A DNA stretch of 64,000 nucleotides from a bacterium (GTDB lineage Bacteria; Bacteroidota; Ignavibacteria; Ignavibacteriales; Ignavibacteriaceae). The notes under the pieces were generated by a model, which worked only from the letters and a program-made list of their open reading frames with translations, was not told where the DNA came from and made no database searches. The first letter of the stretch is position 1. Each line of letters starts with the position of its first letter. Of this stretch, positions 26,814-36,620 are shown in pieces. Location: positions 496,001 to 560,000 of the forward strand of contig JADJWC010000002.1 of NCBI GenBank assembly GCA_016716565.1, given 5' to 3'. Position numbers and translations under genes: made by a program.

Positions 26814-26879
26814 ACACTACTCTGAGATTTGTTTTTGAAATTTGTGATTTTAATTTTTGAACAGCTTCGATAAACCGAT

Positions 26880-27416
26880 CTACATTATTTGTTGATTATC
26901 GAGATACTCAGTTCTGAATATTTTCCAATTGCCATCTTCTTTTTTCATATGATGGATGCCTGTTGCTCTCGTTGGAGCAAAGCCTTGTCCAGTGATAGCA
27001 CGTGTTGTCTGCACATAATATACTTTTGCATCATCACCTGTAACTTCAAGCACTTCTATTTCTTCAAGATCGAACTTCATATCATAGTTTGCAAACACAA
27101 AATCCATCCCATTGACAGTTGATTTATACTGCGGAGAATCTTTATGAATTGTTTTCAAAACACGTTCTTTATCTTCCGCTTCGGTGGCTGCAATATTTTC
27201 TTTTACAACCGCTATAATTTCCTCCGCAACTTTGAGATCAATGCCGGATTGTTTCTGAATTGGTGTCTGCTGTTGTTTCTGCTCCGGAGGAAGAACATAC
27301 TGCTGACCCTGCATTTGTTTTGGTACTGGCTTTTGTTCTTCAGATTTGCAGCTGATGAGAACTAATAAATTAAAAAGCGATATAATAATTAAAACTGATT
27401 TCATTTTTTCACTCAT
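26880..27416 (-). CDS. lipoprotein with NTF2/SnoaL-like domain
   Basis: 178 residues from the ATG at 27416. The signal sequence ends in a lipobox (LVLISC), followed by a Gln- and Pro-rich linker of ~45 residues. The mature domain (AEEIIAVVKENIAATEAEDKERVLKTIH to GIHHMKKEDGNWKIFRTEYL) has the pattern of the NTF2-like/SnoaL fold used for small-molecule or peptide binding. The start overlaps the stop of the DUF1028 gene by 8 bases (ATGAGTGA), suggesting coupled translation; ATG at 27404 is an alternative. Confidence 0.75.
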   Translation of the reverse strand: MSEKMKSVLIIISLFNLLVLISCKSEEQKPVPKQMQGQQYVLPPEQKQQQTPIQKQSGIDLKVAEEIIAVVKENIAATEAEDKERVLKTIHKDSPQYKSTVNGMDFVFANYDMKFDLEEIEVLEVTGDDAKVYYVQTTRAITGQGFAPTRATGIHHMKKEDGNWKIFRTEYLDNQQIM

Positions 27417-28407
27417 TAACTGATAATATTTTTTTAAGTTCTTCATTATTCACATTTAGTAATCCTATCGGGACTAATCTTGGAGTAAGAATTTTCCAAT
27501 TCTGATTTTTTGAAAATACTTCCTTAAAAAGAGGTAGTGAACCTTCGAGATTACCGTTGTTGACAAGTGTTGTTGCATGCCAGAATTTCATTTCTTCGTT
27601 ATCGGGGAACATTGCTTCAGCGGCTGAATATTCCTTCATTGCGAGTTCCATATCTCCTTGTTCAACTGCAAGATCTCCGGCGTTCACATGCGAATAAGCA
27701 CGATGAATTTTCAAAAGTCTCTCAAGCTTCTCTAATGGATATGGATCGTCTTCAACTCTTAGATCAATCAACCTGTCTTCCCAAACTTTACCGGTCGATT
27801 CGCCTTTTACAACTAAAATAGCTGCTGATTGTTTTCCACGAATATCTCCGCCAACTTTTTCAGCAGCAAATAGTGCAGCCATCATTCTTTCAGAAAGAAG
27901 TCCGGTTGATTCTTCAAATGCTTTTGACATTGCACCTGGCACTTTATCATTAAGCATCAAATTAGCCTGAACAGAATAATTTTCACCAACTATATTTCCT
28001 GCACCCGGAATACAATTTTTTCCCGTATAACTTTTTACATTTCCATTTACATCAATAATGGCAAGCTGGCGGACGTCTCTCCCTTCATCTTCTAAAATTA
28101 ATTTGTCTACAACTTCTGAAGCAGTCATTCCTGATTTTAATAATTCAAGTCCATCCGGACCAAAAGCCGGGTTAACAAATGACTGCGTTGCAACAACACC
28201 AACTCCAGCTTCTCCCCAAGAAACTATTGAACCAACAGAAAACCAATGCGATTGAACTGCAACACCCATTTCACCTGTTTCAGGATCTCGTGCAACGATT
28301 GAGTAAGTTGCTACTAGTGGATTATCGGAATAAAAGTTTTGAGCAGGCAGTTCATTCGTTAACGAAATAACAATAACAGTTAGAATAATTTTATAAATTG
28401 TCTTCAT
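27409..28407 (-). CDS. exported DUF1028 protein with C-terminal TPR-like region
   Basis: 332 residues with a signal peptide (IILTVIVISLTNELPAQ). Residues ~30-245 match DUF1028, an Ntn-hydrolase-like family (ATYSIVARDPETGEMGVAVQ, GVGVVATQSFVNPAFG). The C-terminal ~80 residues look like two TPR-type helix pairs (AYSHVNAGDLAVEQGDMELAMKEYSAAEA). Members are thought to cleave peptide or amide bonds, but function is unproven. It is followed by the NTF2-like lipoprotein with an 8-base overlap, so both may act in the periplasm. Confidence 0.85.
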   Translation of the reverse strand: MKTIYKIILTVIVISLTNELPAQNFYSDNPLVATYSIVARDPETGEMGVAVQSHWFSVGSIVSWGEAGVGVVATQSFVNPAFGPDGLELLKSGMTASEVVDKLILEDEGRDVRQLAIIDVNGNVKSYTGKNCIPGAGNIVGENYSVQANLMLNDKVPGAMSKAFEESTGLLSERMMAALFAAEKVGGDIRGKQSAAILVVKGESTGKVWEDRLIDLRVEDDPYPLEKLERLLKIHRAYSHVNAGDLAVEQGDMELAMKEYSAAEAMFPDNEEMKFWHATTLVNNGNLEGSLPLFKEVFSKNQNWKILTPRLVPIGLLNVNNEELKKILSVNE

Positions 28408-28564
28408 CTTCCAATCCTAAAAATTGAAAATTATTATTAAATAAAATAGCTCAAGCAACATTTTTTAACAATTGATAAATTTGAGTTCCATTTGAAGCAA
28501 GCTTTATCCAAACGTAATTTTGAATATTCTCTTAATTTTTTAATTGTTGAAGTAAATAATCTTT

Positions 28565-29314
28565 ATGGAAATACTGGATCTTCAAGCTCTTATCATTCTT
28601 TTCGTTGTCGGTATTATTTCAGGATTCCTTAATGTAAATGCTGGCGGCGGTTCAGCTCTAACACTTCCAGCTTTAATTTTTCTGGGACTGGAATCCTCTG
28701 TTGCCAATGGTACAAACAGGATAGGTATTCTTGTTCAAAACATTTCTGCTGTTTATTCATTTAAGAGAGAAAAATATCACGACTTAAAAACCAGTTTAAT
28801 ACTTTCTTCGTTCACTCTTCCGGGCGCAATTGCCGGTTCATTCTTTGCCATAAATCTCAATGATGATATTTTCCAGAAAATTCTCGGAGTTATAATGATA
28901 GGAATCATTATTTCGATGCTCATTCCTCAGAAAAAAATTGCATTAACAGAAAATACTAAACTATCTTTTTCAACTGCTGCTTCAATGGCTGGAATTGGAT
29001 TTTACGGTGGTTTCATACAAGTTGGAGTTGGATTCTTATTAATGGCTGCACTTAAATACCTGATGAAATTAAATCTTGTTCTAGTAAATATGCACAAAGT
29101 TTTTATTGTGTTCATTTATACTATCCCGGCACTGATTGTATTTATTATTACAAACAATGTAAACTGGTTTTTTGGTTTGACTCTTGCCACAGGAAATGCT
29201 TTGGGTGGATGGTGGGGTGCAAAAATGTCAGTCAAAAAAGGTGAAGGATTTATAAAAGGTATTTTAATTGTTGCAATTCTGATAATGGCGTTGAAGCTCT
29301 TAAATGTCTTTTAA
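28565..29314 (+). CDS. TauE/SafE-family permease (sulfite/organic anion exporter type)
   Basis: 249 residues with about eight hydrophobic segments. The two half-repeats each carry the family Gly-rich turn: NVNAGGGSALTLPAL near the start and YGGFIQVGVGFLLM in the second half. Members export or import sulfite, sulfoacetate or related anions; no partner enzyme is nearby to indicate which. It is convergent with uvrA and the stops overlap by 4 bases. Confidence 0.87.
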   Translation: MEILDLQALIILFVVGIISGFLNVNAGGGSALTLPALIFLGLESSVANGTNRIGILVQNISAVYSFKREKYHDLKTSLILSSFTLPGAIAGSFFAINLNDDIFQKILGVIMIGIIISMLIPQKKIALTENTKLSFSTAASMAGIGFYGGFIQVGVGFLLMAALKYLMKLNLVLVNMHKVFIVFIYTIPALIVFIITNNVNWFFGLTLATGNALGGWWGAKMSVKKGEGFIKGILIVAILIMALKLLNVF

Positions 29315-32133
29315 ACAAATTCAGCTTTAAGAAATTTACCGGTAACACTTTCTTTTTTCTTAATGATTTCTTCAGGAGTTCCTTCCGCAATTATTTTCCC
29401 ACCGAACTCACCACCACCGGGACCGAGATCAATTATCCAGTCAGCCATTTTTATTACATCCATATTATGTTCCACAACAACTACTGTATTCCCTTTATCA
29501 ACTAGCTTGTTGAGAACATCAAGCAGAATTCTTACGTCTTCAAAATGAAGCCCCGTTGTGGGTTCATCAAGAACATACAAAGTTTTTCCGGTAGAAACTT
29601 TACTCAATTCAGTTGCAAGCTTTACTCTTTGAGCTTCACCGCCGGATAGCGTTGTTGCCTGCTGTCCAAGTGTAATATACCCCAATCCAACATCGTTCAG
29701 CGCTTTTATTTTTCTTTTGATTCTTGGCAAGTCTTCGAAGAAATCCAGAGCTTCGGAAACACGCATTCCCAATACATCAGCAATAGATTTTGTTTTGTAA
29801 AGAACTTCGAGAGTTTCCCTGTTATATCTTTTTCCTTTGCAGGAATGGCAGTGAACATAAACATCAGGAAGAAAATTCATTTCAATTTTTTTCAAGCCGT
29901 CACCACCGCATTCCTCACATCTTCCACCAGCAACATTAAAACTAAATCTTCCGGTTTTATACCCTCTCATTTTTGCTTCGGGGAGTTCCGCAAACAAATC
30001 ACGAATGAATGTAAACAGTCCGGTATAAGTTGCAGGGTTTGATCTTGGCGTTCTTCCAATCGGCGATTGATCTATTTCAATTATTTTATCAATGTTCTCC
30101 AATCCTTCAATTTTATTATATGGGAGCGGAACGGATTTAGAATTATAGAGCTTGTTCATCAAAATTTTAACAAGCGTTTCATTCAACACAGAAGACTTTC
30201 CTGAACCACTCACACCAGTAATGAGAGTAAGCGTGCCAAGTGGAATTTTCAAATTTACATTCTGAAGATTATTTCCTTTTGCACCTTTGAGAATGATAAA
30301 CTTTCCATTTCCCTTTCTTCTTTCTTCAGGCATTTTGATTTTTTGCCGGCTTCTTAAATACGCAAGAGTAAGTGAATCAATTCCGTTATCTGAGTTGAGA
30401 AGTTTTTTTGTTTCACCTTCAAGAACAACTTTACCTCCGTGCTCACCTGCACCAGGACCAAGATCAACCATAAAGTCGGAACTTTCAATTGTCTCTCTAT
30501 CGTGTTCAACAACAACGATAGTATTACCTAAATCACGAAGATTTTTTAGTGAGTTGATAAGCTTGATGTTATCACTCTGATGAAGTCCGATTGAAGGTTC
30601 ATCAAGAACATACAGAACTCCAGCAAGCTGAGTTCCGATTTGTGTTGCCAATCTAATTCTTTGTGATTCGCCACCTGATAATGTTCGTGCTGAACGACCG
30701 AGAGTTAAATAATCTAATCCAACATTATGTAGGAATTCCAAACGTTCATTCACTTCTTTCAGAATTGGTTTGGCAATTAGTGCTTCATTGCCTTTGAGCT
30801 TTACACTTTTAAAAAACTCCATCGCTCTCAAAATAGAAAGTGAAGTTATCTCGCTGATATTTTTTCCGTTGAATTTAACGGCAAGCGATTCTTTCCTCAA
30901 TCTCCCGCCGTTGCAAGTTGCACAAGGAATAGTATTCATATATGACTCAACCCACTCTCGGATACTGTTTGATGATGTTGAATCATAATAATGTTTTAAA
31001 TATTTAATCACTCCTGAAAAGCGATGCATATACTGAACGGGTTTTCCTCCACCGTAAGTGTAAGTGAACGGAATTCTCTCCTTGCTTCCGTTGATAATAA
31101 CTTCCTTTTGCGCTTCTGTGAGTTTTTTCAGAGGAGTGTCGAAATCAAATTTATATGTCTTTCCAACAGCTTCAAGCTGCGTGAAGAACCAGATCTTCCT
31201 CGGTTTACCAAGCGGTGCGAGTCCTTCATCATTTATTGATTTATCCCAATCGGGGATTATAAGATTGATATCGAGTTCTTTCTTCTCTCCGAGACCTTCA
31301 CAATCAGGACAGGAGCCGTACGGCGAGTTGAATGAAAAAGAATTTGGTGCAAGCTCTCGGTAACTTATTCCACAATCGATGCATGCAAGCTGCCGGCTGT
31401 AAATATGGTCATCTTTTCCATCATTTACGATGATATTTCCTTCTCCATAATTCAACGCAACTTCAACAGATTCAGAAATTCTTGTTCTTGCAGATTCAGA
31501 AACAGTAAATCTATCGACAACAATTTCGATATTGTGAATTTTGTATCTGTCTACCTGGAATCCTTTTATGATTTCAGAAACTTCGCCGTCAACACGAACT
31601 CTCAAAAATCCGTCCGATAAAACTTCTTCGAACAATTCTTTGTAATGACCCTTTCTTCCTCGGATCAATGGAGAAAGGACAGATACTTTTTTATTCTTAA
31701 ATGATGAAAGAATTGAATCAATTATCTGAGAAGATGATTGCTTCTTTACAGGCTTTCCGCAATTATAACAGTGAGGAATTCCAACTCTTGCAAAAAGTAA
31801 TCTCAGGTAATCATAAATTTCGGTAACTGTGCCGACGGTTGAACGCGGATTTCCAGTTGTTGATTTTTGTTCGATCGAAATTGCAGGACTTAATCCTTCA
31901 ATGAGATCAACATCAGGTTTTTCGAGCATGTCAAGAAACTGACGTGCATAAGCAGAAAGCGATTCGATGTATCTTCTCTGACCTTCTGCATAAATAGTAT
32001 CGAAAGCAAGTGAAGATTTACCTGAACCTGAAAGTCCGGTAATTACAGTAAATGTATCTCTCGGAATTTCAAGATCGATATTTTTAAGGTTGTGCTCTCT
32101 CGCACCTTTTATTGTTATAAATTCTTTTTCCAA
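29311..32133 (-). CDS. uvrA: excinuclease ABC subunit A
   Basis: 940 residues, full length. Damage-recognition ATPase of nucleotide excision repair, working with UvrB. Two ABC modules: Walker A GLSGSGKSSLAFDTIYAEGQ near residue 32 and GVSGSGKSSVLNE near residue 640. Zinc ligands appear as CYNCGKPV, CIDCGISY plus CPDCEGLG, and CEECGGDGLKK with CHSCKGKRY in the C-terminal finger. Signatures LSGGESQRIRLATQIG and LSGGEAQRVKLATELS are each followed by DEP motifs. No frame problem was seen. Confidence 0.98.
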   Translation of the reverse strand: MEKEFITIKGAREHNLKNIDLEIPRDTFTVITGLSGSGKSSLAFDTIYAEGQRRYIESLSAYARQFLDMLEKPDVDLIEGLSPAISIEQKSTTGNPRSTVGTVTEIYDYLRLLFARVGIPHCYNCGKPVKKQSSSQIIDSILSSFKNKKVSVLSPLIRGRKGHYKELFEEVLSDGFLRVRVDGEVSEIIKGFQVDRYKIHNIEIVVDRFTVSESARTRISESVEVALNYGEGNIIVNDGKDDHIYSRQLACIDCGISYRELAPNSFSFNSPYGSCPDCEGLGEKKELDINLIIPDWDKSINDEGLAPLGKPRKIWFFTQLEAVGKTYKFDFDTPLKKLTEAQKEVIINGSKERIPFTYTYGGGKPVQYMHRFSGVIKYLKHYYDSTSSNSIREWVESYMNTIPCATCNGGRLRKESLAVKFNGKNISEITSLSILRAMEFFKSVKLKGNEALIAKPILKEVNERLEFLHNVGLDYLTLGRSARTLSGGESQRIRLATQIGTQLAGVLYVLDEPSIGLHQSDNIKLINSLKNLRDLGNTIVVVEHDRETIESSDFMVDLGPGAGEHGGKVVLEGETKKLLNSDNGIDSLTLAYLRSRQKIKMPEERRKGNGKFIILKGAKGNNLQNVNLKIPLGTLTLITGVSGSGKSSVLNETLVKILMNKLYNSKSVPLPYNKIEGLENIDKIIEIDQSPIGRTPRSNPATYTGLFTFIRDLFAELPEAKMRGYKTGRFSFNVAGGRCEECGGDGLKKIEMNFLPDVYVHCHSCKGKRYNRETLEVLYKTKSIADVLGMRVSEALDFFEDLPRIKRKIKALNDVGLGYITLGQQATTLSGGEAQRVKLATELSKVSTGKTLYVLDEPTTGLHFEDVRILLDVLNKLVDKGNTVVVVEHNMDVIKMADWIIDLGPGGGEFGGKIIAEGTPEEIIKKKESVTGKFLKAEFV

Positions 32134-32224
32134 GGAAAGGCAATTAAAATTTTAATTAGCTATATTAGCTATTGATGGTTTGATAATCAATTAAAAATGC
32201 TTTGCACTAAAAGACTTTTCTGTG

Positions 32225-32848
32225 ATGAATCTCCCTGACGAGATACGAACAATTGAAGATTTTAAGGAAACAATCACCACAATAAACAAATCCCGTTTCA
32301 TTGCACAGGTTTATTCAGTCAAATCTGAAGATGATGCGAAAGATTTTCTGGCAAAAGCAAAAAAGAAATATTTCGATACTTCTCACCATTGTTATGCATA
32401 TAAACTTGTTGATGGAAAATTTCACTATTCAGATGCTGGTGAACCAAACGGAACTGCCGGAATTAGAATTCTAAATGCAATTGACCATTTTGAACTGGTT
32501 AATCAACTTGTAATCGTCTCACGAAATTTTGGAGGAATTAAGCTCGGTGTTGGTCCTCTTGGCAAAGCTTACTATGAATCTGCTTTTCAGGTTTTGACGG
32601 AGTCAAAAATTGTATTAAAGAGTTTGTATCAAAAAGTTTTAATTTCTTCAGATTTTAACCAGGTAAGTTTAATTCACAGAATATTGACTCAGAATAAATC
32701 GATTATCGTAAAATCTGAGTACGAAGATTCTCTGAGAATTGAGTGTTTAATTAAACCGGCAGCATTAACTCAAATTCATCAAATACTTTCAGAATCTGGT
32801 AAAAAGCGGATAAATATTGTTGATACAAGCGAATTTATTTATAAATGA
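32225..32848 (+). CDS. IMPACT/YigZ-family protein
   Basis: 207 residues from the ATG at 32225; a GTG one codon upstream is also possible. Residues ~15-120 are the UPF0029/IMPACT N-terminal domain (KSRFIAQVYSVKSEDDAKDFL, HHCYAYKL, FHYSDAGEPNGTAG, NFGGIKLGVGPLGKAYYES) and the C-terminal part matches the YigZ C-terminal domain. The family is linked to translational control and RNA/protein binding, with no settled enzyme activity. No operon partner is close: the MarR gene lies 126 bases further on. Confidence 0.9.
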   Translation: MNLPDEIRTIEDFKETITTINKSRFIAQVYSVKSEDDAKDFLAKAKKKYFDTSHHCYAYKLVDGKFHYSDAGEPNGTAGIRILNAIDHFELVNQLVIVSRNFGGIKLGVGPLGKAYYESAFQVLTESKIVLKSLYQKVLISSDFNQVSLIHRILTQNKSIIVKSEYEDSLRIECLIKPAALTQIHQILSESGKKRINIVDTSEFIYK

Positions 32849-32974
32849 AACATTTCGGCAGTTACAAACAATTGTTCAAAAAAAACTGTTGATGTTACTT
32901 GATTCAAATATCACTATTGATGATATTTGTCAAGCACAATATTTCAATTTACACAAAAAACATTTGGGGGTGCC

Positions 32975-33427
32975 ATGGACACACATCAAACTGCGGAACA
33001 TCTAGCTAATCTTACTTTCAACCTCCTTGCAAACTGTCAGGAAAAGGAAGTTCGTCTTGCAACAATACATAATCTAACTCAGGCTGAATTCAGATGTTTG
33101 AGATTATTCGGAACTGATGAAAGCGTTAACAATAAATCAATTGCCGAGAGAATGAATCTGAGTCCCAGCAGACTCACAAGAATTATCGACGGTCTTGTTG
33201 AAAAAGAATATATCATCAGAGAAATTGATCCCAACGACAGAAGGAACATGCGCGTAATGCTTTCCAGACGAGGTAAACATCTGGTCAATCAGCTGAACAA
33301 AGCTTATGTGCAAATCCACCATGAAATTCTGCAGGATATTGATCAGTCACAGCACGAGCCACTAATTACAGCTATGCAGCATTTACTGGAAGCATTAGAA
33401 AACTGGCTGAAGAAACCCGAGAAATAA
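32975..33427 (+). CDS. MarR-family transcriptional regulator
   Basis: 150 residues from the ATG at 32975, which is preceded by a GGGGG tract 4 bases away. Winged helix-turn-helix: TQAEFRCLRLFG leads into NKSIAERMNLSPSRLTRI (recognition region) and the wing RREIDPNDRRNMRVML-type segment IDPNDRRNMRVMLSRRG. The N- and C-terminal helices form the dimer interface. The ligand and target are not evident. The nearest gene on either side is convergent (142-residue unknown) or the IMPACT gene. Confidence 0.9.
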   Translation: MDTHQTAEHLANLTFNLLANCQEKEVRLATIHNLTQAEFRCLRLFGTDESVNNKSIAERMNLSPSRLTRIIDGLVEKEYIIREIDPNDRRNMRVMLSRRGKHLVNQLNKAYVQIHHEILQDIDQSQHEPLITAMQHLLEALENWLKKPEK

Positions 33428-33429
33428 TT

Positions 33430-33858
33430 TCAGATTTGCCTTTTAAGATAATTCAGAAACTTCTTCACTGATTCCAGATCAGAAAAAAGTCCTGAAAGAT
33501 TTGTGAAGTTCTGAGTAGTCAGCTTAAAATATGTTTGTTCAAAATAATTCTGCTCCGATTCACTAACCGAGGAGAGTATTTGCTTTAACTGCTCGATACC
33601 TTTTTTAATATTCTCACTGAGGTCACTTTTTATATGCTCAATAGAAGTGACCTCTGGAATTCCCGGAGCGTTCTTTATTACGCGCAGCATCCCGCAAATG
33701 TATTTTGCAGTAAATGTCAGCTCTTCGAATTCATTCTCCTTACCTCCTGCAACAACAGCATCGATTATCTTTTTCACATCTTCTTTTTTTTGCAAAAAAC
33801 TACCTGTATAGTTTTCAACTTCTGATAAAAACGAATTGTCAATTAAATTTATTTTCAT
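33430..33858 (-). CDS. hypothetical protein, helical
   Basis: 142 residues, no signal peptide or membrane segment, predicted mostly helical (KKEDVKKIIDAVVAGGKE, ENIKKGIEQLKQILSSVSESE). A single Cys lies in YICGMLRVIKNAP. I recognise no domain. It follows the O-methyltransferase by 13 bases on the same strand and is probably co-transcribed with it. It ends 2 bases from the MarR stop. Confidence 0.65.
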   Translation of the reverse strand: MKINLIDNSFLSEVENYTGSFLQKKEDVKKIIDAVVAGGKENEFEELTFTAKYICGMLRVIKNAPGIPEVTSIEHIKSDLSENIKKGIEQLKQILSSVSESEQNYFEQTYFKLTTQNFTNLSGLFSDLESVKKFLNYLKRQI

Positions 33859-33871
33859 CGAAACTTTGTTT

Positions 33872-34513
33872 TTAAACTTTCACTCCAATACCAAGTCCAT
33901 CACCAACAGGAATGATGGTTGATTTGAGATTGGGTTGATTCATAAACAATAAATTAAATTCACGAATGTGACGAGTTGATTCCTTGTAATTCGGCGGCAC
34001 TCTGTTAGAAGCTGCATATCCATGCCACAACAGATTATCTACAACCAGCACGCCTCCTCGTCGCAGTAAAACAAGTGAGTAATCGAAAAGTCGTTTGTAA
34101 TCTTCCTTATCAGCATCTAAGAAAATTATATCATATTTCTTTTTCAACTGTGGCATCACATTGACAGCATCGCCTTCAAGTAACTTTATTTTATCTGCCA
34201 GACCGGATTTAGCAATGAAATCCTTTGCAACAGTAATATTATCAGCACTCTTTTCAATTGTATGAATAACTGATTTTCCCTGTAGCATACGGACAATTCT
34301 GATTGAGGAATAAGCTATTGCTGTTCCTAATTCCAAAACTCTTTTTGGATTTTTAAGAAGAACTAATTGCTCAAGAAAGTCCGCGGATTGCCAGGACAAA
34401 ATCGGAACATTATGTTCTTTTGCATAGGCTTCCATTTCCTCGATAAGTGAGTCTGTCTGCTTCCTGAAAGAAGACAAGTATTCCATCTGCGCTGAATGAA
34501 TAATTTTATCCAT
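33872..34513 (-). CDS. class I SAM-dependent O-methyltransferase (TrmR/CCoAOMT-like)
   Basis: 213 residues. SAM-binding motif I is LELGTAIAYSSIR; the metal-binding and catalytic region is IIFLDADKEDYKRLFDYSL, and GGVLVVDNLLWHGYAA is the third conserved block of the caffeoyl-CoA O-methyltransferase fold. Bacterial members include the tRNA-modifying TrmR and small-molecule catechol-type methyltransferases, and sequence alone does not separate them. Confidence 0.9.
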   Translation of the reverse strand: MDKIIHSAQMEYLSSFRKQTDSLIEEMEAYAKEHNVPILSWQSADFLEQLVLLKNPKRVLELGTAIAYSSIRIVRMLQGKSVIHTIEKSADNITVAKDFIAKSGLADKIKLLEGDAVNVMPQLKKKYDIIFLDADKEDYKRLFDYSLVLLRRGGVLVVDNLLWHGYAASNRVPPNYKESTRHIREFNLLFMNQPNLKSTIIPVGDGLGIGVKV

Positions 34514-34609
34514 AATTTTAAATGAAATGTGAGTAGGTGCTTGGAAAATTAAGAAAAATCCAGGTAAAGTTTATCCTGAATTCACGAGAATCTAAAAAGA
34601 AAAATCAAT

Positions 34610-36597
34610 CTATCTTAATAAAATGAGGTTCCTGCTGTATTTATTTCCGCCGATTTCTATCAGAAAATAATAAGCGCCGCTTGCAAGTGGTACTCCATCA
34701 GCATTTTTTCCGTTCCAGTCGAAACGAAATTCACCATCTGTAGTGATCGTGTTATAATATCCAACCTGCTGTCCAAGTGGATTGATAATTTTTATTGTAA
34801 GATTTTCATCGCCGGATGATTTAATTGAAACTGAAGTAAAACTATGTAATAATGGATAAAAAGGATTTGGATATGGTTCGCTGACGATATAATCAGTATA
34901 AGTTTGAACAAGATCAGTATTCAATTTTATGTCGAGTGAGCCGTAGTAAAATCTGTAATTACCGCTAACAGGTTCTCTGAAAGTTGCGCCGGTGTTATCA
35001 TCGTAAGTAAAAAAGAAATCTACGAGATCATTGTTAAACAGGTATGGAAGTTTAAGAGAATATTTCAGGTTACCGTCAAATTGCATCTGGCTTTCAGTGT
35101 AATCAACACCATTTGTAGAATAGTAAACGTGAACTGTGTGCGGAAAAATATTTTCATTTGTGATAAACATTTTATTTATGCTGAACGTGCCATCCGCTGC
35201 TTGAAGGTTTGGAAATTCAACTGCTCTTACTGCCGAAAGTAAACCATAACCAACATCATTATTAGGAGAAGAACTATTGTCAGCGGTTTCAATAAGAATA
35301 TTTCTTACCTGACTGTTTTTCAAATGGGGGTAAGCAGATAACAACAATGCTGCAATTCCGCTCGCAATCGGTGCCGCAACAGAAGTCCCGCTTGCTAATG
35401 TATAACCGGAAAAATTTCCAGCAGCTGCGCAATAAACACTAACTCCCTGTGTAACAACATCCGGTTTTATTCTTCCATCAAAGCTTGGTCCGCGGCTGCT
35501 GAATGATGCAATCTGGTTTTGGTTATTTACTGCTCCTATCGCAAGTGTATTTATTCCGTCAGCGGGAGCGGTAATGTAATACCACGATGTTCCACCTTCA
35601 TTTCCAGCGGAGGAAATTGTAACCACACCTTTTCTGAATGCAGTTTCAACAGCTCTTGTAACTATAGTCGTTTTGCCATCCATATCGCTGTACGAATAAG
35701 AAAACTCAGGCGGATCGAATGTACTGTAACCAAGCGAGCTGCTGGTGATATCAACTCCGTAGCTTTCCATCCATTCGATTGCGGCAGCATAATTATCTTC
35801 CTCGATATGCTTTTCACTTCGGATATCTTCAGTTTTTGCAAGGATAAAATCAGCACCATAAGCCGAACCAATCAATGAACTATCCTTAAATCCACCAACG
35901 ATGGAAAATACCAGCGTGCCGTGATTATGCTGCGCAGGATTGTCAAGCGAATCGTTCGCAGTTGAGTTGTCCTTGAAAATAAAATCGTACTCTGCAACTA
36001 CAGTTGCATCTTTTAATGATTCGTGGTTTTTCCAGTTGAAACCTGTGTCCAGAAGTCCAAGCAATACACCCTCTCCCGTAATTCCTTTTGAGTGAACCGC
36101 AGGAATATCGGAAAGCTGAAGCTGACCGAATGATGGTCCGTAATCAAAAACAGAAGAATTGTCAGTCTGCTTTAGAAAATTATTCGATTCCTGGATTACC
36201 GGAGATTTGTAGACAAACTTTTTGACCGGTTCAATCTTTTCAACAAAAGGTAAAGAAGTTATTTTGTTTTTCTCCTCTTCAGTCAGATATGCACTTACAG
36301 CGTTAAACCATCGGAGCTTGTTCTCAATTTTCACTCCATCCTGTTCAAGCTGAGAAACATAATCATCTTTGATTGGAAGGTCTTCAAAAGCGATGATATT
36401 ATTGTCACCGAGAGTTTTAATTCTCCGCTCGATACTTTTTTCAGAAAGAAGTGAAAGTGCTGATAAATACTCAGAACTGTTCTTTTCAAGATTTACTTTT
36501 TCTTCGACACCTTTATCTTTTAAATAGATTAAGTATTTTGTCTGAGCAGAACTTAACGATGATATTGAAATAATAATAAGAGAATATATTTTATCAT
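34610..36597 (-). CDS. subtilisin-family serine protease with T9SS tail, apparent frameshift in signal peptide
   Basis: About 662 residues if a one-base frameshift is bridged. ATG at 36597 reads MIKYILLLLF and then stops after a few codons; the downstream frame opens as ISISSLSSAQTKYLI and runs to the end. One extra T in the TTT tract (plus-strand AAA at 36568-36570) would join them into a normal signal peptide. Without it the first standard start is a GTG at 36334, inside the propeptide. The S8 catalytic triad is present: Asp in GLLDTGFNW, His in NHGTLVFS, Ser in ASGTSVAAPIA. The end is a FlgD/T9SS-like tail (EPYPNPFYP, GVPLASGAYYFLI). It lies 23 bases after lepB. Confidence 0.82.
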
Positions 36598-36620
36598 AAT
36601 ACTCTCAAGCTTTTGAAAAA

